From Sporolactobacillus sp. THM19-2 (lineage in GTDB: Bacteria > Bacillota > Bacilli > Bacillales > Sporolactobacillaceae): a DNA stretch of 64,000 bases. A model generated the notes under the pieces. The model saw only the letters and a program-made list of their open reading frames with translations. It had not been told where the DNA came from and ran no database searches. How positions within the stretch are numbered: position 1 is the first letter of the stretch; the number at the start of each line of letters is the position of its first letter. The translations under genes were made by a program, and so were the position numbers. This document shows positions 46,487-55,390 of the stretch, in pieces. The stretch is taken from contig NZ_SEMC01000004.1 in the NCBI RefSeq assembly GCF_004153195.1, positions 124,001 through 188,000 of the forward strand, given 5' to 3'.

Positions 46487-47275
46487 ATGAAGCAATCATC
46501 CATTGATCCGGAGATCGTACAACGGTTCCTGTCTCGAAAAATTCACCATCAACGTGAATATTTCATGCATCCGCCTTATGTTATAGAGAAGCGGCTTTTC
46601 AATTCAATAATTGCTGCTAATTGTGAAAGCGCTGTCACCTGTCTTGATAAAATTAACACGCTTGAGCGTGCTGTCCTTGCCGAGGAACCTGTCCGCTCAC
46701 TGAAAAACTCACTGATCTGTTCCTGTACACTGATGACTCGTGCGGCTATTGAAGGCGGTATGCCGCCGGAAGTCGCCTTTAATTTGAGCGATGCTTATAT
46801 TCAGGAGATTGAACGGAAAGAAAAAATGACTGATCTCTCTCTCCTTGAATATACCATGCTCGAAGGCTTTATCAGAAAGTTAAAAGAAGCTCGGAGATCG
46901 TCCCGCCATTACAGTCATGCGGTACACCTTGCTATTGAATATATTCAGGAAAATAGTCTCCAGGACTTCTCACTGGAGAATCTGGCCAACCATGTTTACC
47001 TTAATCCTGCTTACCTGTCACATTTGTTTAAAAAAGAAGTTGGGACCTCAATAACCGATTTTATAAACCGTGTGAAAACACGGGAATCCGTCTATTTTCT
47101 CCTGCACACGAACAACAGTATATCTGAAGTTGCTCTGTTGTTTCATTTCTGTAACCAGAGTTATTACACGACCGTCTTCAAGAAATACTTCGGGATGACG
47201 CCTTCGCAATTTCGCAAGCAGCGGGGCGAAGAGGGGCGGCAGAAAACAGATCTGGATGATTTTTCATTGATTTGA
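46487..47275 (+). CDS. AraC-family transcriptional regulator
   Basis: 262 residues. The C-terminal AraC DNA-binding domain (about 150-250) has two helix-turn-helix units: DFSLENLANHVYLNPAYLSHLFKKEVG and SISEVALLFHFCNQSYYTTVFKKYFGMTPSQFR. The N-terminal 145 residues are helical and do not look like a cupin sensor; they may bind ligand or a partner directly. Divergent orientation from the disaccharide importer operon suggests it controls that operon. ATG 46487 follows GGGGGGATC. Confidence 0.82.
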   Translation: MKQSSIDPEIVQRFLSRKIHHQREYFMHPPYVIEKRLFNSIIAANCESAVTCLDKINTLERAVLAEEPVRSLKNSLICSCTLMTRAAIEGGMPPEVAFNLSDAYIQEIERKEKMTDLSLLEYTMLEGFIRKLKEARRSSRHYSHAVHLAIEYIQENSLQDFSLENLANHVYLNPAYLSHLFKKEVGTSITDFINRVKTRESVYFLLHTNNSISEVALLFHFCNQSYYTTVFKKYFGMTPSQFRKQRGEEGRQKTDLDDFSLI

Positions 47276-47296
47276 AGCGATGTCTGGAAACGAGAT

Positions 47297-47995
47297 TCAA
47301 CTGAATCCCGGTCGTGAGATTGGCTCGATCAGCTCCGGCCCGTTATTTTTTGTTGAGTTCATGTCTTTCGATACTTCATAAGCTTCAAGCTGTTCCGACT
47401 GAAAAGGACGGAGCAGGTGACTCAGTGCCTGTGTATCCCGGTTCGACGGATCGATCCATGACTGTTCTTCTTCTTTTCTGAGAATCACCGGCATTCTGTC
47501 GTGGATAGGTGCCATCAGTTCGTTCGCCTTTGTTGTAATAATGGTACAGGAATGTATCTTGTTTCCTTCATGAGAAAGCCAGGTTTCCCAGAGACCGGCC
47601 ATGGCAAACAGTTCTCCGGATTTCATCCGGATCCGCACCGGCGTTTTTGTCTTTTCATGGTTCTCAAGATGTTTCCATTCATAGAAACTGTCAGCGACAA
47701 TCAGACACCGTTTCTGCTGAAAGGCACGGCGAAAGCTCGGTTTCCCGGCAACTGTTTCAGCACGGGCATTAATTAACCGGTAGCCCATTTTTTCATCTTT
47801 TGCCCAGGGTGGAATCAGCCCCCAACGAAGATAGCCGAGCCGGTTGTCTTTCCCGTCATTGATAACAGCAAGAACCTGCTGGCCCGGTGCCACATTATAA
47901 TTCGGTGCATACTCTGTCTTCTGTATATGCTTTACTGCATTGAAACGTGTGATAATCATAACAAAAGGAGCAATAAGCGTATAGCGCCCGCACAT
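47297..47995 (-). CDS. SRAP-domain protein (HMCES/YedK family)
   Basis: 232-residue SOS-response-associated peptidase-fold protein. After Met removal Cys2 (MCGRYT) forms a thiazolidine crosslink with abasic sites in single-stranded DNA, shielding them. The other active residues are present: NARAET, DSFYEWKH with the Glu, and PIHDRMPVI with the His. ATG 47995 follows GGAGG. No LexA box was seen upstream. A methyltransferase gene follows 29 bases away, on the same strand upstream. Confidence 0.92.
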   Translation of the reverse strand: MCGRYTLIAPFVMIITRFNAVKHIQKTEYAPNYNVAPGQQVLAVINDGKDNRLGYLRWGLIPPWAKDEKMGYRLINARAETVAGKPSFRRAFQQKRCLIVADSFYEWKHLENHEKTKTPVRIRMKSGELFAMAGLWETWLSHEGNKIHSCTIITTKANELMAPIHDRMPVILRKEEEQSWIDPSNRDTQALSHLLRPFQSEQLEAYEVSKDMNSTKNNGPELIEPISRPGFS

Positions 47996-48023
47996 GGTTT
48001 AAAACCTCCCGAAATGGATTCGT

Positions 48024-48635
48024 TTATTCATGTCGAACAATGATTTTTCGCATAATAGTTCCCCAAAGATTGACATTTTCTTCAATCGTCAGCCCTGCCC
48101 GCCGGATATTGAGCAGTGTCCGGCGATTGATGTTCGCCCCCCAGAGTCGAACGGTAAGCGGGTTCAGGAGATCCATGAGCTTACCGACACCTGGTTTTTC
48201 ACTGCGCATATGTTCCAGCATCAGCAGCCTGCCGCCGGGTTTCAAAACCCGGCCAATCTCGCGCAGGCCACGGACCGGATCCGGTACCGAACAGAAAACA
48301 CAGGTTGATACAACATAATCAAAACTGTTATCAGGGAAGTCCATCTGCTGAATATCCATTTTTTTCAATTGAAAGCGTTCCCTGTTGTCCAAAGTGTTCA
48401 GCTTCTTTTCTGCCTGCTTCAGCATGCCACAACTGAAATCAATACCCGTGACCTGGGCGTCCTTCGGATAGAAGGGGAGGTTCAGGCCAGTCCCTGCACC
48501 TGCTTCAAGGACACAGCCGTGGACGTGGCTGACCAGCTCTCGACGCCAGTCCGTTTTGATCATATGATCCATCAAATTATAGATTCCCGATACACGGTTG
48601 TATCTTTTTGCAATGACTTGATTCCTGTTTTGCAT
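48024..48635 (-). CDS. Class I SAM-dependent methyltransferase
   Basis: 203 residues with the Methyltransf_11 fold. Motif I is VLEAGAGTGLNLPFY, the acidic ribose-binding residue lies in VTGIDFSCGML, and post-motif II is SFDYVVSTCVFCSVPDP followed by LKPGGRLLMLEHMRS. It resembles UbiE-like and phospholipid-type methyltransferases, but the substrate is unknown. It is upstream of and possibly cotranscribed with the SRAP gene on the minus strand. Confidence 0.82.
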   Translation of the reverse strand: MQNRNQVIAKRYNRVSGIYNLMDHMIKTDWRRELVSHVHGCVLEAGAGTGLNLPFYPKDAQVTGIDFSCGMLKQAEKKLNTLDNRERFQLKKMDIQQMDFPDNSFDYVVSTCVFCSVPDPVRGLREIGRVLKPGGRLLMLEHMRSEKPGVGKLMDLLNPLTVRLWGANINRRTLLNIRRAGLTIEENVNLWGTIMRKIIVRHE

Positions 48636-48970
48636 ACGATACTCACTTCCAATTTTATCATTATAGCACAGCAGAATGAACAGTCAGAACATTATAGTAT
48701 GGTTTTCACTTGCAGGAGTAGTATGATCCCGGAGCGAAGATGGGCAGGGCAAACAGCATCAGCCTGTTTTCTCCTGAAAAAGAATCTCGGAGCATTCTGG
48801 CGCATTGTTCAGGTATGTCATGACGTTCATTGTATCGCCTGCTCCAATCGTTTTTATTACTTATTATATTCGTTATAACATGTAAAACTCGTATTAAAAA
48901 TAGTCAGCGACATTCAGGCAAATTATTGTCTTGTCTGAATATTAGTATATTCTTGAAAAAGATATCAAAG
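48636..48970. other. Intergenic region, no gene seen
   Basis: About 330 bases between the methyltransferase start and a strong plus-strand promoter. Short open frames lack ribosome binding sites and similarity. A stretch near 48725-48840 looks less random than its surroundings but was not identified. Confidence 0.3.
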
Positions 48971-48999
48971 TTGACAGAATTAACAGTAAAAATTATAAT
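48971..48999 (+). promoter_or_regulatory. Perfect consensus sigma-A promoter
   Basis: TTGACA (48971-48976), 17-base spacer, TATAAT (48994-48999). It points towards the MFS gene 300 bases downstream. A partial cre-like sequence (TGATTGCGCTTACT) lies near the expected start of transcription. Confidence 0.75.
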
Positions 49000-49045
49000 A
49001 AATATATTGATTGCGCTTACTGCAACTCATCATAAAGGAGTGGTG

Positions 49046-49078
49046 ATGTTATTTTACCCAAAGAGGAAATTGCTTTAA
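49046..49078 (+). CDS. Possible 10-codon leader peptide
   Basis: AAAGGAG lies five bases before ATG, giving the peptide MLFYPKRKLL and stop. It is immediately downstream of a consensus promoter and in front of the sugar transporter gene, so it may be a leader or a very small protein. Nothing but position and the ribosome binding site supports it. Confidence 0.3.
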   Translation: MLFYPKRKLL

Positions 49079-49297
49079 GTTGTGTTCTTGTCGTCGAAAG
49101 CCCGACTGAGCCTTCGTTTTCCATCCGCTCATTAATCTGCCGAACACCCGTAATGATTAAGACACCTGCAATTCAGTCACATGTGAAGCGTCGCCATTTT
49201 ATTTCCGTTATCGATCCACCATTTTTATTTAAACCAGGTTACAGATCTGTCAGTGGAGAAGCAGCCGATCTCAGAACAGAGGGAAGGAGGCTTCTCC

Positions 49298-50725
49298 ATG
49301 AAGGATAAATCACGATCCTCAAATGCTTTTCTCCGTTTTATTACCATTGTCTCCACATTTGGCGGGCTGCTGTTTGGTTATGACACCGGTGTGATAAATG
49401 GTGCACTGCCATATATGTCACAAAAGGACCAGCTGAATCTCAGCCCGCTGCTGACCGGTCTTGTTACAAGTTCACTTCTTCTTGGAGCAGCATTCGGCGC
49501 ACTGTCCGGCGGCAGGCTGGCTGACCGGTTTGGCCGACGTAAAACGATAATGGGTCTTGCCGTTCTTTTTTTTATCACAACACTGGGATGTACCTTTTCA
49601 CCGGATGCCACATGGATGATCATATTCCGCGTCCTGCTTGGACTCGCTGTCGGAGGAGCGTCTGTAACTGTACCTGCATATCTTGCGGAAATGTCTCCTG
49701 CAAACCGGCGGGGAAGAATAGTCACTCAGAATGAATTAATGATCGTGACCGGACAGCTGCTCGCTTTTACAGTTAACGCCATTCTTGGGAATGTGGGCGG
49801 AGAGCATGCACACATCTGGCGTTATATGCTTGTGGTCGCGACACTTCCTGCTGTGATTCTCTGGTTCGGCATGCTGATCGTTCCGGAAAGCCCGCGTTGG
49901 CTTACGTCAAAGGGAAAGGTTGCAGATGCGCTGCGCGTATTGCATCAAATCCGTGAAAAACAGTATGCCAGGTCCGAACTGAATGAAATTCGTGCTTCAC
50001 TGCATGCGGCCTCAGAAGATAAAAAAGTCACCTCAAAAGACTTCCTGGTTCCCTGGATCCGCCGTCTGCTTCTGATCGGAATCGGAATCGGAGTTGTTCA
50101 GCAAATCACAGGAGTCAATTCAATTATGTATTATGGAACGGAAATTCTTAAAGACGCGGGTTTCGGTACAGAAGCGGCGTTAATCGGCAATATAGCAAAT
50201 GGAGTGATTTCGGTTCTCGCCACTTTTGTCGGTATCTGGCTGCTCGGCCGGGTCGGACGCCGGCCCATGCTTCTGACCGGGGTGATCGGGACAACGTCTG
50301 TTCTTTTCCTGATCGGCATCTTTGTGTTTTTACTTCAGGGCACATCCGTATTGCCTTATATAGTGTTGACACTCACTGTAACCTTTCTGGCTTTCCAGCA
50401 GGGCGCTGTGTCACCGGTTACCTGGCTGATGCTGTCGGAGATCTTTCCGCTCCGGCTCCGGGGAGCTGCAATGGGTATCAGCGTGTTCTGCAGCTGGATC
50501 ACTAACTTTTTTGTTGGATTCAGTTTCCCAATTTTGCTTCATGCCATTGGCTTGTCTCTCACTTTCTTTGTCTTTGTCATCTTTGGAGTTTGCGCTATCA
50601 CGTTTGTCAAAATATGTCTTCCGGAAACGAGCGGACATTCACTTGAACAACTTGAATTCCAGTTTCGACATCATCATCCTGAGTCGAAAAAAGCAGCATC
50701 GTCGGGTATATCCCATGATGTGTAA
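49298..50725 (+). CDS. MFS sugar/inositol:proton symporter
   Basis: 475 residues, twelve membrane segments, sugar porter family (IolT/AraE/XylE-like). Signatures: GLLFGYDTGVINGAL, GRLADRFGRRKT, RVLLGLAVGGASVTVPAYLAEMSP and PESPRWL, plus the second-half repeat GRVGRRP. ATG 49298 has AAGGAGG eight bases upstream; fifteen more codons in frame lack a site. The C-terminal tail is His- and Ser-rich. It appears monocistronic behind a strong promoter. The sugar (xylose, arabinose, inositol or glucose) cannot be decided. Confidence 0.9.
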   Translation: MKDKSRSSNAFLRFITIVSTFGGLLFGYDTGVINGALPYMSQKDQLNLSPLLTGLVTSSLLLGAAFGALSGGRLADRFGRRKTIMGLAVLFFITTLGCTFSPDATWMIIFRVLLGLAVGGASVTVPAYLAEMSPANRRGRIVTQNELMIVTGQLLAFTVNAILGNVGGEHAHIWRYMLVVATLPAVILWFGMLIVPESPRWLTSKGKVADALRVLHQIREKQYARSELNEIRASLHAASEDKKVTSKDFLVPWIRRLLLIGIGIGVVQQITGVNSIMYYGTEILKDAGFGTEAALIGNIANGVISVLATFVGIWLLGRVGRRPMLLTGVIGTTSVLFLIGIFVFLLQGTSVLPYIVLTLTVTFLAFQQGAVSPVTWLMLSEIFPLRLRGAAMGISVFCSWITNFFVGFSFPILLHAIGLSLTFFVFVIFGVCAITFVKICLPETSGHSLEQLEFQFRHHHPESKKAASSGISHDV

Positions 50726-50789
50726 CAGAATTTAGCATTAGCCTGATTGTGCCGGATACTGAAAAAACAGAACATCATCCATAAGCATT

Positions 50790-50820
50790 TCGCGGGGGAT
50801 CAGATGCCCTGCTTTTTTTG
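50790..50820 (+). terminator. Terminator of the MFS gene
   Basis: GCGGGG pairs with CCCTGC (one G-U) around GATCAGATG, followed by TTTTTTTG. Confidence 0.7.
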
Positions 50821-50825
50821 TGTTT

Positions 50826-51192
50826 TAAGAAAGTAAAAAATTGGACGGAAAAAGGTATGAGAAAACTCTCCGGAGCCAGGACTTCAGGCGCAGGATGGGT
50901 CCTGGTTGCCGTTACACAATAATCCATAGGATTTTTATACTTTCCATCCGTGCTCGTTAAAAAATATGAGTTATTTCCACGAACTGGAGTAGAAATATGA
51001 TACGATACATACGTAAACGATATCGGCAATGAAGTACCGGACTTCCGGGAATCCGGCTGACCCTTTAGACAAGCTGTCAGAAGGTTATCGCTATTTACAA
51101 GGACCTGGTTCTGAGCCGGTTTTGCAGCACCTTATTGTTATATGAGATGAGTCAATAAAGCGCTTCAGTACTCATCGGGAAAAGGATGATTC
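50826..51192. other. Intergenic region, no gene seen
   Basis: About 370 bases between the MFS terminator and a membrane protein gene. No conserved reading frame, tRNA or clear repeat was found; it probably holds the downstream promoter. Confidence 0.3.
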
Positions 51193-51756
51193 GTGATTAT
51201 GGATCAATTGATCATTGCCACAAGCATAGTCTGTCTTGCGGGACTGTGCTTTCTGATAAGTAAACTGAATCAGTTGTGGATCGTCTATCGGTTCAAACAT
51301 CATAGAAAACGCTATATCAGATCACTGAGAGGGTCCTTTTCGATCAAAGCAGCGCACCTTTATCTTTATTCCATTTATCTTTTTGCAAACGCGAAAACGG
51401 ATGTGAATCTCAGAATGCGAATCATCCGGCGAGAAATGGATAAAGCTGATTTTCTTTTTCTTCCCGTCAATGAGCATAAGGATTATACACGAATAGATTA
51501 TCTGGAGGACAGGCTAAGAAGACAGCTGAATCAGGCAAAAAGAACAATCTTTCCATTTGCTGCAGTTGTCCTGTCTGCGATAGCTGTCGTCATTGCCTCA
51601 TTAAGAAGTCCTGATTCGCTCCCTGACGCCTTTGAGACAGCCATATTAACGGTACTCATTATTTTGATCAGTGTCTGCCTGGTTCAATACGCCATCATGA
51701 ACAGAAGACAGAAAGTGCTGTCCATTATCGTTGATATGAGGAAACTGCAGAATTAA
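51193..51756 (+). CDS. Uncharacterised membrane protein
   Basis: 187 residues with one N-terminal membrane segment (about 5-25) and two close to the C-terminus (about 117-135 and 146-165). The central part is basic and helical (RFKHHRKRYIRSL; RLRRQLNQAKR), presumably cytoplasmic. No family is recognised. The GTG at 51193 has AAAGGA about seven bases upstream; ATG 51199 is the alternative. It appears monocistronic. Confidence 0.55.
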   Translation: MIMDQLIIATSIVCLAGLCFLISKLNQLWIVYRFKHHRKRYIRSLRGSFSIKAAHLYLYSIYLFANAKTDVNLRMRIIRREMDKADFLFLPVNEHKDYTRIDYLEDRLRRQLNQAKRTIFPFAAVVLSAIAVVIASLRSPDSLPDAFETAILTVLIILISVCLVQYAIMNRRQKVLSIIVDMRKLQN

Positions 51757-51790
51757 TGATGAAAAAAATGAACGAGCTTCATCCTTCATG

Positions 51791-51836
51791 CTGACCGGAG
51801 CAAGAAATACGCTGCTCCTGCGGGAAGCCGGGTCAG
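51791..51836 (+). other. Nested stem-loop, possible structured RNA
   Basis: CTGACC (51791-51796) pairs with GGTCAG (51831-51836), enclosing GGAGCA/TGCTCC (51797-51802 and 51813-51818). Together with the terminator at 51982 this suggests a structured non-coding transcript in the 390-base gap. Confidence 0.35.
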
Positions 51837-51981
51837 AATCGACCTCTCAGTAAAGACGTGAGCGGGGAGGCTTACGGAAAGCGGACCCTATAAGGAGCAG
51901 AAATCAGAAATCAATCATCAAACTCACAAAGCTGCTGTCTTATGAAAAGAGGTTCTTAACTGAATGAAAAAGTGATAACGT

Positions 51982-52034
51982 GAACAAGCTATTCTGCAGG
52001 TAATTGATAAATGCAGAGCAGTTTGTTCTTTTTT
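51982..52034 (+). terminator. Strong intrinsic terminator
   Basis: GAACAA pairs with TTGTTC and TCTGCA with TGCAGA in one long interrupted stem, followed by TTTTTTTA. It is 225 bases after the previous gene, so it may end either that gene's mRNA or a separate small RNA. Confidence 0.75.
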
Positions 52035-52146
52035 ATTCAAAATTCAAAAAACATAATAGGCTAAGTTCTGTTACAATAGTAAGAGAAACATTTTTTTATT
52101 TCAGATACTTTTTATGTAAAATTATTTTATTACGGAGGTTGACTGT

Positions 52147-53067
52147 ATGTCGGAGAGCTTGGAGAACAAGCATCACTGGTTGGAAATTTTTTTAAAATCG
52201 ATTTTTTCATTTATAGGAGTTGCTATCCTGGCACTTGGCGCAACTCTATGCAAAGTGGGCAATATCGGCCTTGACCCTTTTACTGCTGTAAATATAGGTA
52301 TTTCACATAAACTGAACATGAGTTTGGGATTGTATCAGCTGATTGCAAACGCCTTTATCATGATCTTCGTGATTTTACTGGATCGTAAGAAGATTGGTAT
52401 CGGTACGGTAATTAACATGGTGGGAGCGGGATTCATGATCGACTGGTTTTCCGGATTATACAGTTCCATCTTTCATTTTGAGCCTTCCATGCTGACAAGT
52501 GTTGTGAACGGAATTCTCGGTCTGCTTTTATTCACTCTGGGTACGTCCCTGTATATGAGCACGAATCTCGGAGTTGCCCCTTATGACGCTCTCGCCCCAA
52601 TTGCTTCAACCCGTCTTCATATCAAGTATCGTTTCTGCCGTGTTGCTCAGGATATCGGATTTATGGTGGCAGCACTGTTTTTCGGAGGCCCGATTGGTCT
52701 TGCCACGATTATTATTTCATTCTTTGCCGGTCCGCTGATCACTTTCTGGGATAAATCTCTCAGCGATCGTCTGATATCAGGACTAGTCGAATTCAGTAAA
52801 CAGCCATCTGGCAAGTCCATTGGTCACGGGGTCACCGGGGCAGGGAGATTCACGTATGGTATTGTCAAAAAAAGTTATAATCAGACGCTTGAGATTCAGG
52901 AAAAACTGTCCCAGTATACGGATCTCCAATTGCAGCTGAAGCAGGAACAGGCACGACAGGATTTAGAAGATGCCAGGAAACTGGTCATCAATTCCCGAAA
53001 AATGTATGGGATGCTTAAAAGAGAAGAGGAAAGACGCGCGAAGGACGATAACTCAGACGGTGACTAA
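52147..53067 (+). CDS. YczE/YyaS-type membrane protein with coiled-coil tail
   Basis: 306 residues. The first about 205 residues are a five-segment integral membrane protein of the YczE/YyaS family (AILALGATLCKVGNIGLDPFTAVN; TLGTSLYMSTNLGVAPYDAL). Then comes a cytoplasmic extension of about 95 residues, ending in a charged coiled coil (EQARQDLEDARKLV, REEERRAKDDN). Most family members lack this tail. ATG 52147 follows GGAGGT. An alcohol dehydrogenase gene follows after 30 bases and is probably cotranscribed. Confidence 0.8.
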   Translation: MSESLENKHHWLEIFLKSIFSFIGVAILALGATLCKVGNIGLDPFTAVNIGISHKLNMSLGLYQLIANAFIMIFVILLDRKKIGIGTVINMVGAGFMIDWFSGLYSSIFHFEPSMLTSVVNGILGLLLFTLGTSLYMSTNLGVAPYDALAPIASTRLHIKYRFCRVAQDIGFMVAALFFGGPIGLATIIISFFAGPLITFWDKSLSDRLISGLVEFSKQPSGKSIGHGVTGAGRFTYGIVKKSYNQTLEIQEKLSQYTDLQLQLKQEQARQDLEDARKLVINSRKMYGMLKREEERRAKDDNSDGD

Positions 53068-53096
53068 TAAGTGATACTGAAAGGAGTTAGTTTTAT

Positions 53097-54107
53097 ATGA
53101 AAGCCCTTGTTTTAACTGGAACGAGACAAATGAAAAAACAGGAGATCTCTGATAAGCCTGTAACAAGCAATGAAGTCAAAGTAAAAGTTATGGCATGCGG
53201 TATATGCGGAACAGACAAGCACCTGTTCCAGGGATTGCCTGGATCTGCTCAGGCTGATCCTCCGATTGTCCTCGGACACGAAAATTCCGGCATTGTGACG
53301 GCAATCGGACCGGAAGTAAAGAGTGATTTCAAACCCGGTGACCGGGTAACCATCGACCCCAATATTCCCTGCGGGTACTGCGACTTTTGTCATGAAGATA
53401 AGCCACAGCTATGTGAAAATAATGAAGCGATTGGTGTCACAAGAAATGGCGGAATGGCAGAATATGTTTATGTACCGGAAACAAATGTTTATAAAATTCC
53501 GGATAATCTCAGTTTTGGGGCTGCTGCCATGGCGGAGCCGGTGAGCTGCGCGGTACATGGCCTTCGTTCACTTGATATTCGACCCAGTCAGTCAGTACTG
53601 GTCATTGGTGACGGATTTATGGGACAGGTTTTTCTTGAACTTCTGGCAAAGCGCGGGTTGAAGAAAGTGGACGTCAGCGGGCACAATCCGAAGAAAGTTA
53701 ACCTCCTGAAAACACTTGGGGCGGATGTGGTTTTCAATCCTGAGGAAACCAGGCACGATGAGAAATATGATGTAATCATCGAATGCGTTGGCCTTCCTGT
53801 TACTCAGGAGCAGGCGATTCAGTCTGCACGACGCGGCGGTCAGATTCTGATGTTCGGCGTTGCAGGCCCGAATGACACCATTTCACTCAATGCCTATGAT
53901 GTTTATTTCAACGAGCTGACCATTAAGGGAGCTTTTATCAACCCCTATGCGATGCGTGACGCGATCCGGATTCTCTCGGATAAGACGGTTGATGCCGAGC
54001 GGCTGATTACTCACAGGCTGAAGCTTGATGATGTACCAGATGTACTGGCCGGAAACATTAATGAAAAGATCACTAAGGCGATCATTTTGATGGATCGTAA
54101 CGCCTGA
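53097..54107 (+). CDS. Zinc-dependent alcohol/polyol dehydrogenase (MDR family)
   Basis: 336 residues. Catalytic zinc ligands C37 (GICGTDKH), H61 and E62 (LGHENSG); structural zinc cysteines C92, C95, C98 and C106; NAD-binding loop VIGDGFMGQVF. Closest in pattern to sorbitol/threonine/galactitol-phosphate dehydrogenase-like members. Oxidises a secondary alcohol or polyol with NAD(P), substrate unknown. ATG 53097 follows AAAGGAG. It lies directly after the YczE-like gene. Confidence 0.88.
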   Translation: MKALVLTGTRQMKKQEISDKPVTSNEVKVKVMACGICGTDKHLFQGLPGSAQADPPIVLGHENSGIVTAIGPEVKSDFKPGDRVTIDPNIPCGYCDFCHEDKPQLCENNEAIGVTRNGGMAEYVYVPETNVYKIPDNLSFGAAAMAEPVSCAVHGLRSLDIRPSQSVLVIGDGFMGQVFLELLAKRGLKKVDVSGHNPKKVNLLKTLGADVVFNPEETRHDEKYDVIIECVGLPVTQEQAIQSARRGGQILMFGVAGPNDTISLNAYDVYFNELTIKGAFINPYAMRDAIRILSDKTVDAERLITHRLKLDDVPDVLAGNINEKITKAIILMDRNA

Positions 54108-54250
54108 ATTACGGTTCTGTTTCTTTTCATTATGTTACAATCAGAAAACAAATCATCCATTGAGTGATAAGACGGCGGATGCCGTCATTTATTTTATATA
54201 AGTGTTCGGTTCTCATCATCGGTATCATTTACACAGGAGGCGCAGGCTGC

Positions 54251-55168
54251 ATGAAAAAATCAATCCTGCCAATTGCACTGGCAGGCGGTGTCATTGTTGC
54301 CGGATCGTTGCCGGCTCATCGGGCGCTGGCTGATCATCCTGTCACTATAGCGCGCAAGCACCTGAATACATCTTACCAGTGGGGAGAGAATGATTGTTCC
54401 GGGTTTACCAAAAAAGTTTTTGCTCGTTTCGGCATTCGCTTACCACATCATTCCGCGCTCCAGGCCCGCTATGGAGTACCAGTCGCAAAGAAAAATCTGC
54501 GCTCCGGTGATCTGGTCTTCTTTAATACTTACGGTCACGGCATCTCACACGTTGGCATTTATATCGATGGCGGTCGAATGATCAGTTCGGAAAACGAACG
54601 CACAGGTGTTCAGGAAACACAGATTTTCGGAGACGGGGCGGCAAAATACTGGGAACCCAGATTCGTTACCGGCCGGCGTCTGCAAATAAGCTCTCATGGC
54701 CGGAACGCCCGTTCACAAAAACAGATACCCGGCAAGGAATTCCATAATGAAGGGGTGAAGTCCGCACACCCAGAAAGCAAGAAAAAATCAACTTATCTTG
54801 TACAGAAAGGTGACACGCTTTCAGAAATTTCACTTCGCACGGGTGTTACGGTTGCTCAGATCAGAAGAATTAACCAGCTCCAATCGGATCTCATTCATTC
54901 AGGGCAGATTCTTCACCTTAAGAGGGAGCATGAGCGAAGTTACGAGCAAAAGCTGGCAAAGCTCGTCTGGCTGTTTGATGTATCTGATAAACAGATATCT
55001 GCGAGGGGACAGCTGGAAGCAGGAGGGAAGAAGATGGACTCTGGTGAAGAGAACCATTTACTCTGGACCATTCTGGAGAAACAGGGTCTGTCCGGGATGA
55101 AGTTCCGGAGGTTAAAACGTGATGATTCAGTGAGCCTGCTTCCTGATCTGAAATTAAGGGTACAATGA
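54251..55168 (+). CDS. Secreted NlpC/P60 peptidoglycan endopeptidase with LysM
   Basis: 305 residues with a signal peptide (1-27). NlpC/P60 domain about 30-150: nucleophile C49 in NDCSGFTKKVF and H100 in GISHVGIYID. A linker leads to one LysM module (about 183-226; YLVQKGDTLSEISLRTG, GQILHL) for cell wall binding. The last 75 residues are basic and not recognised. It cleaves D-gamma-glutamyl-diaminopimelate-type stem peptide bonds. ATG 54251 follows AGGAGG; the reading frame upstream is dismissed because the signal peptide starts here. Confidence 0.88.
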   Translation: MKKSILPIALAGGVIVAGSLPAHRALADHPVTIARKHLNTSYQWGENDCSGFTKKVFARFGIRLPHHSALQARYGVPVAKKNLRSGDLVFFNTYGHGISHVGIYIDGGRMISSENERTGVQETQIFGDGAAKYWEPRFVTGRRLQISSHGRNARSQKQIPGKEFHNEGVKSAHPESKKKSTYLVQKGDTLSEISLRTGVTVAQIRRINQLQSDLIHSGQILHLKREHERSYEQKLAKLVWLFDVSDKQISARGQLEAGGKKMDSGEENHLLWTILEKQGLSGMKFRRLKRDDSVSLLPDLKLRVQ

Positions 55169-55340
55169 TCACCTGCTTTCAGACCAGGCTTGTTTATCTT
55201 CATCTATTTTATTTTTGAAAAAGCGGATTTATGACAGCATGTGAAGACCAGAGAATTAAAGAAAGACTTGCCGGCTGGCGTATCGCAGACATTCCAGAGG
55301 GTTTGAAATTTATAGTAAATATTTACTTTTTATCGCGTAC

Positions 55341-55376
55341 AAAAAAAGCAGGCTGACCTATTTTCGGTCGGCCTGC
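55341..55376 (-). terminator. Terminator of the aldo-keto reductase gene
   Basis: On the minus strand GCAGGC...GCCTGC with inner GACC/GGTC pairs, followed by TTTTTTT. Confidence 0.85.
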
Positions 55377-55390
55377 CTGGTTGTTACGAT

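Noticed and set aside
51010-51025. cre site in CGTAAACGATATCGG
   Set aside because: The second half-site does not match the cre consensus.
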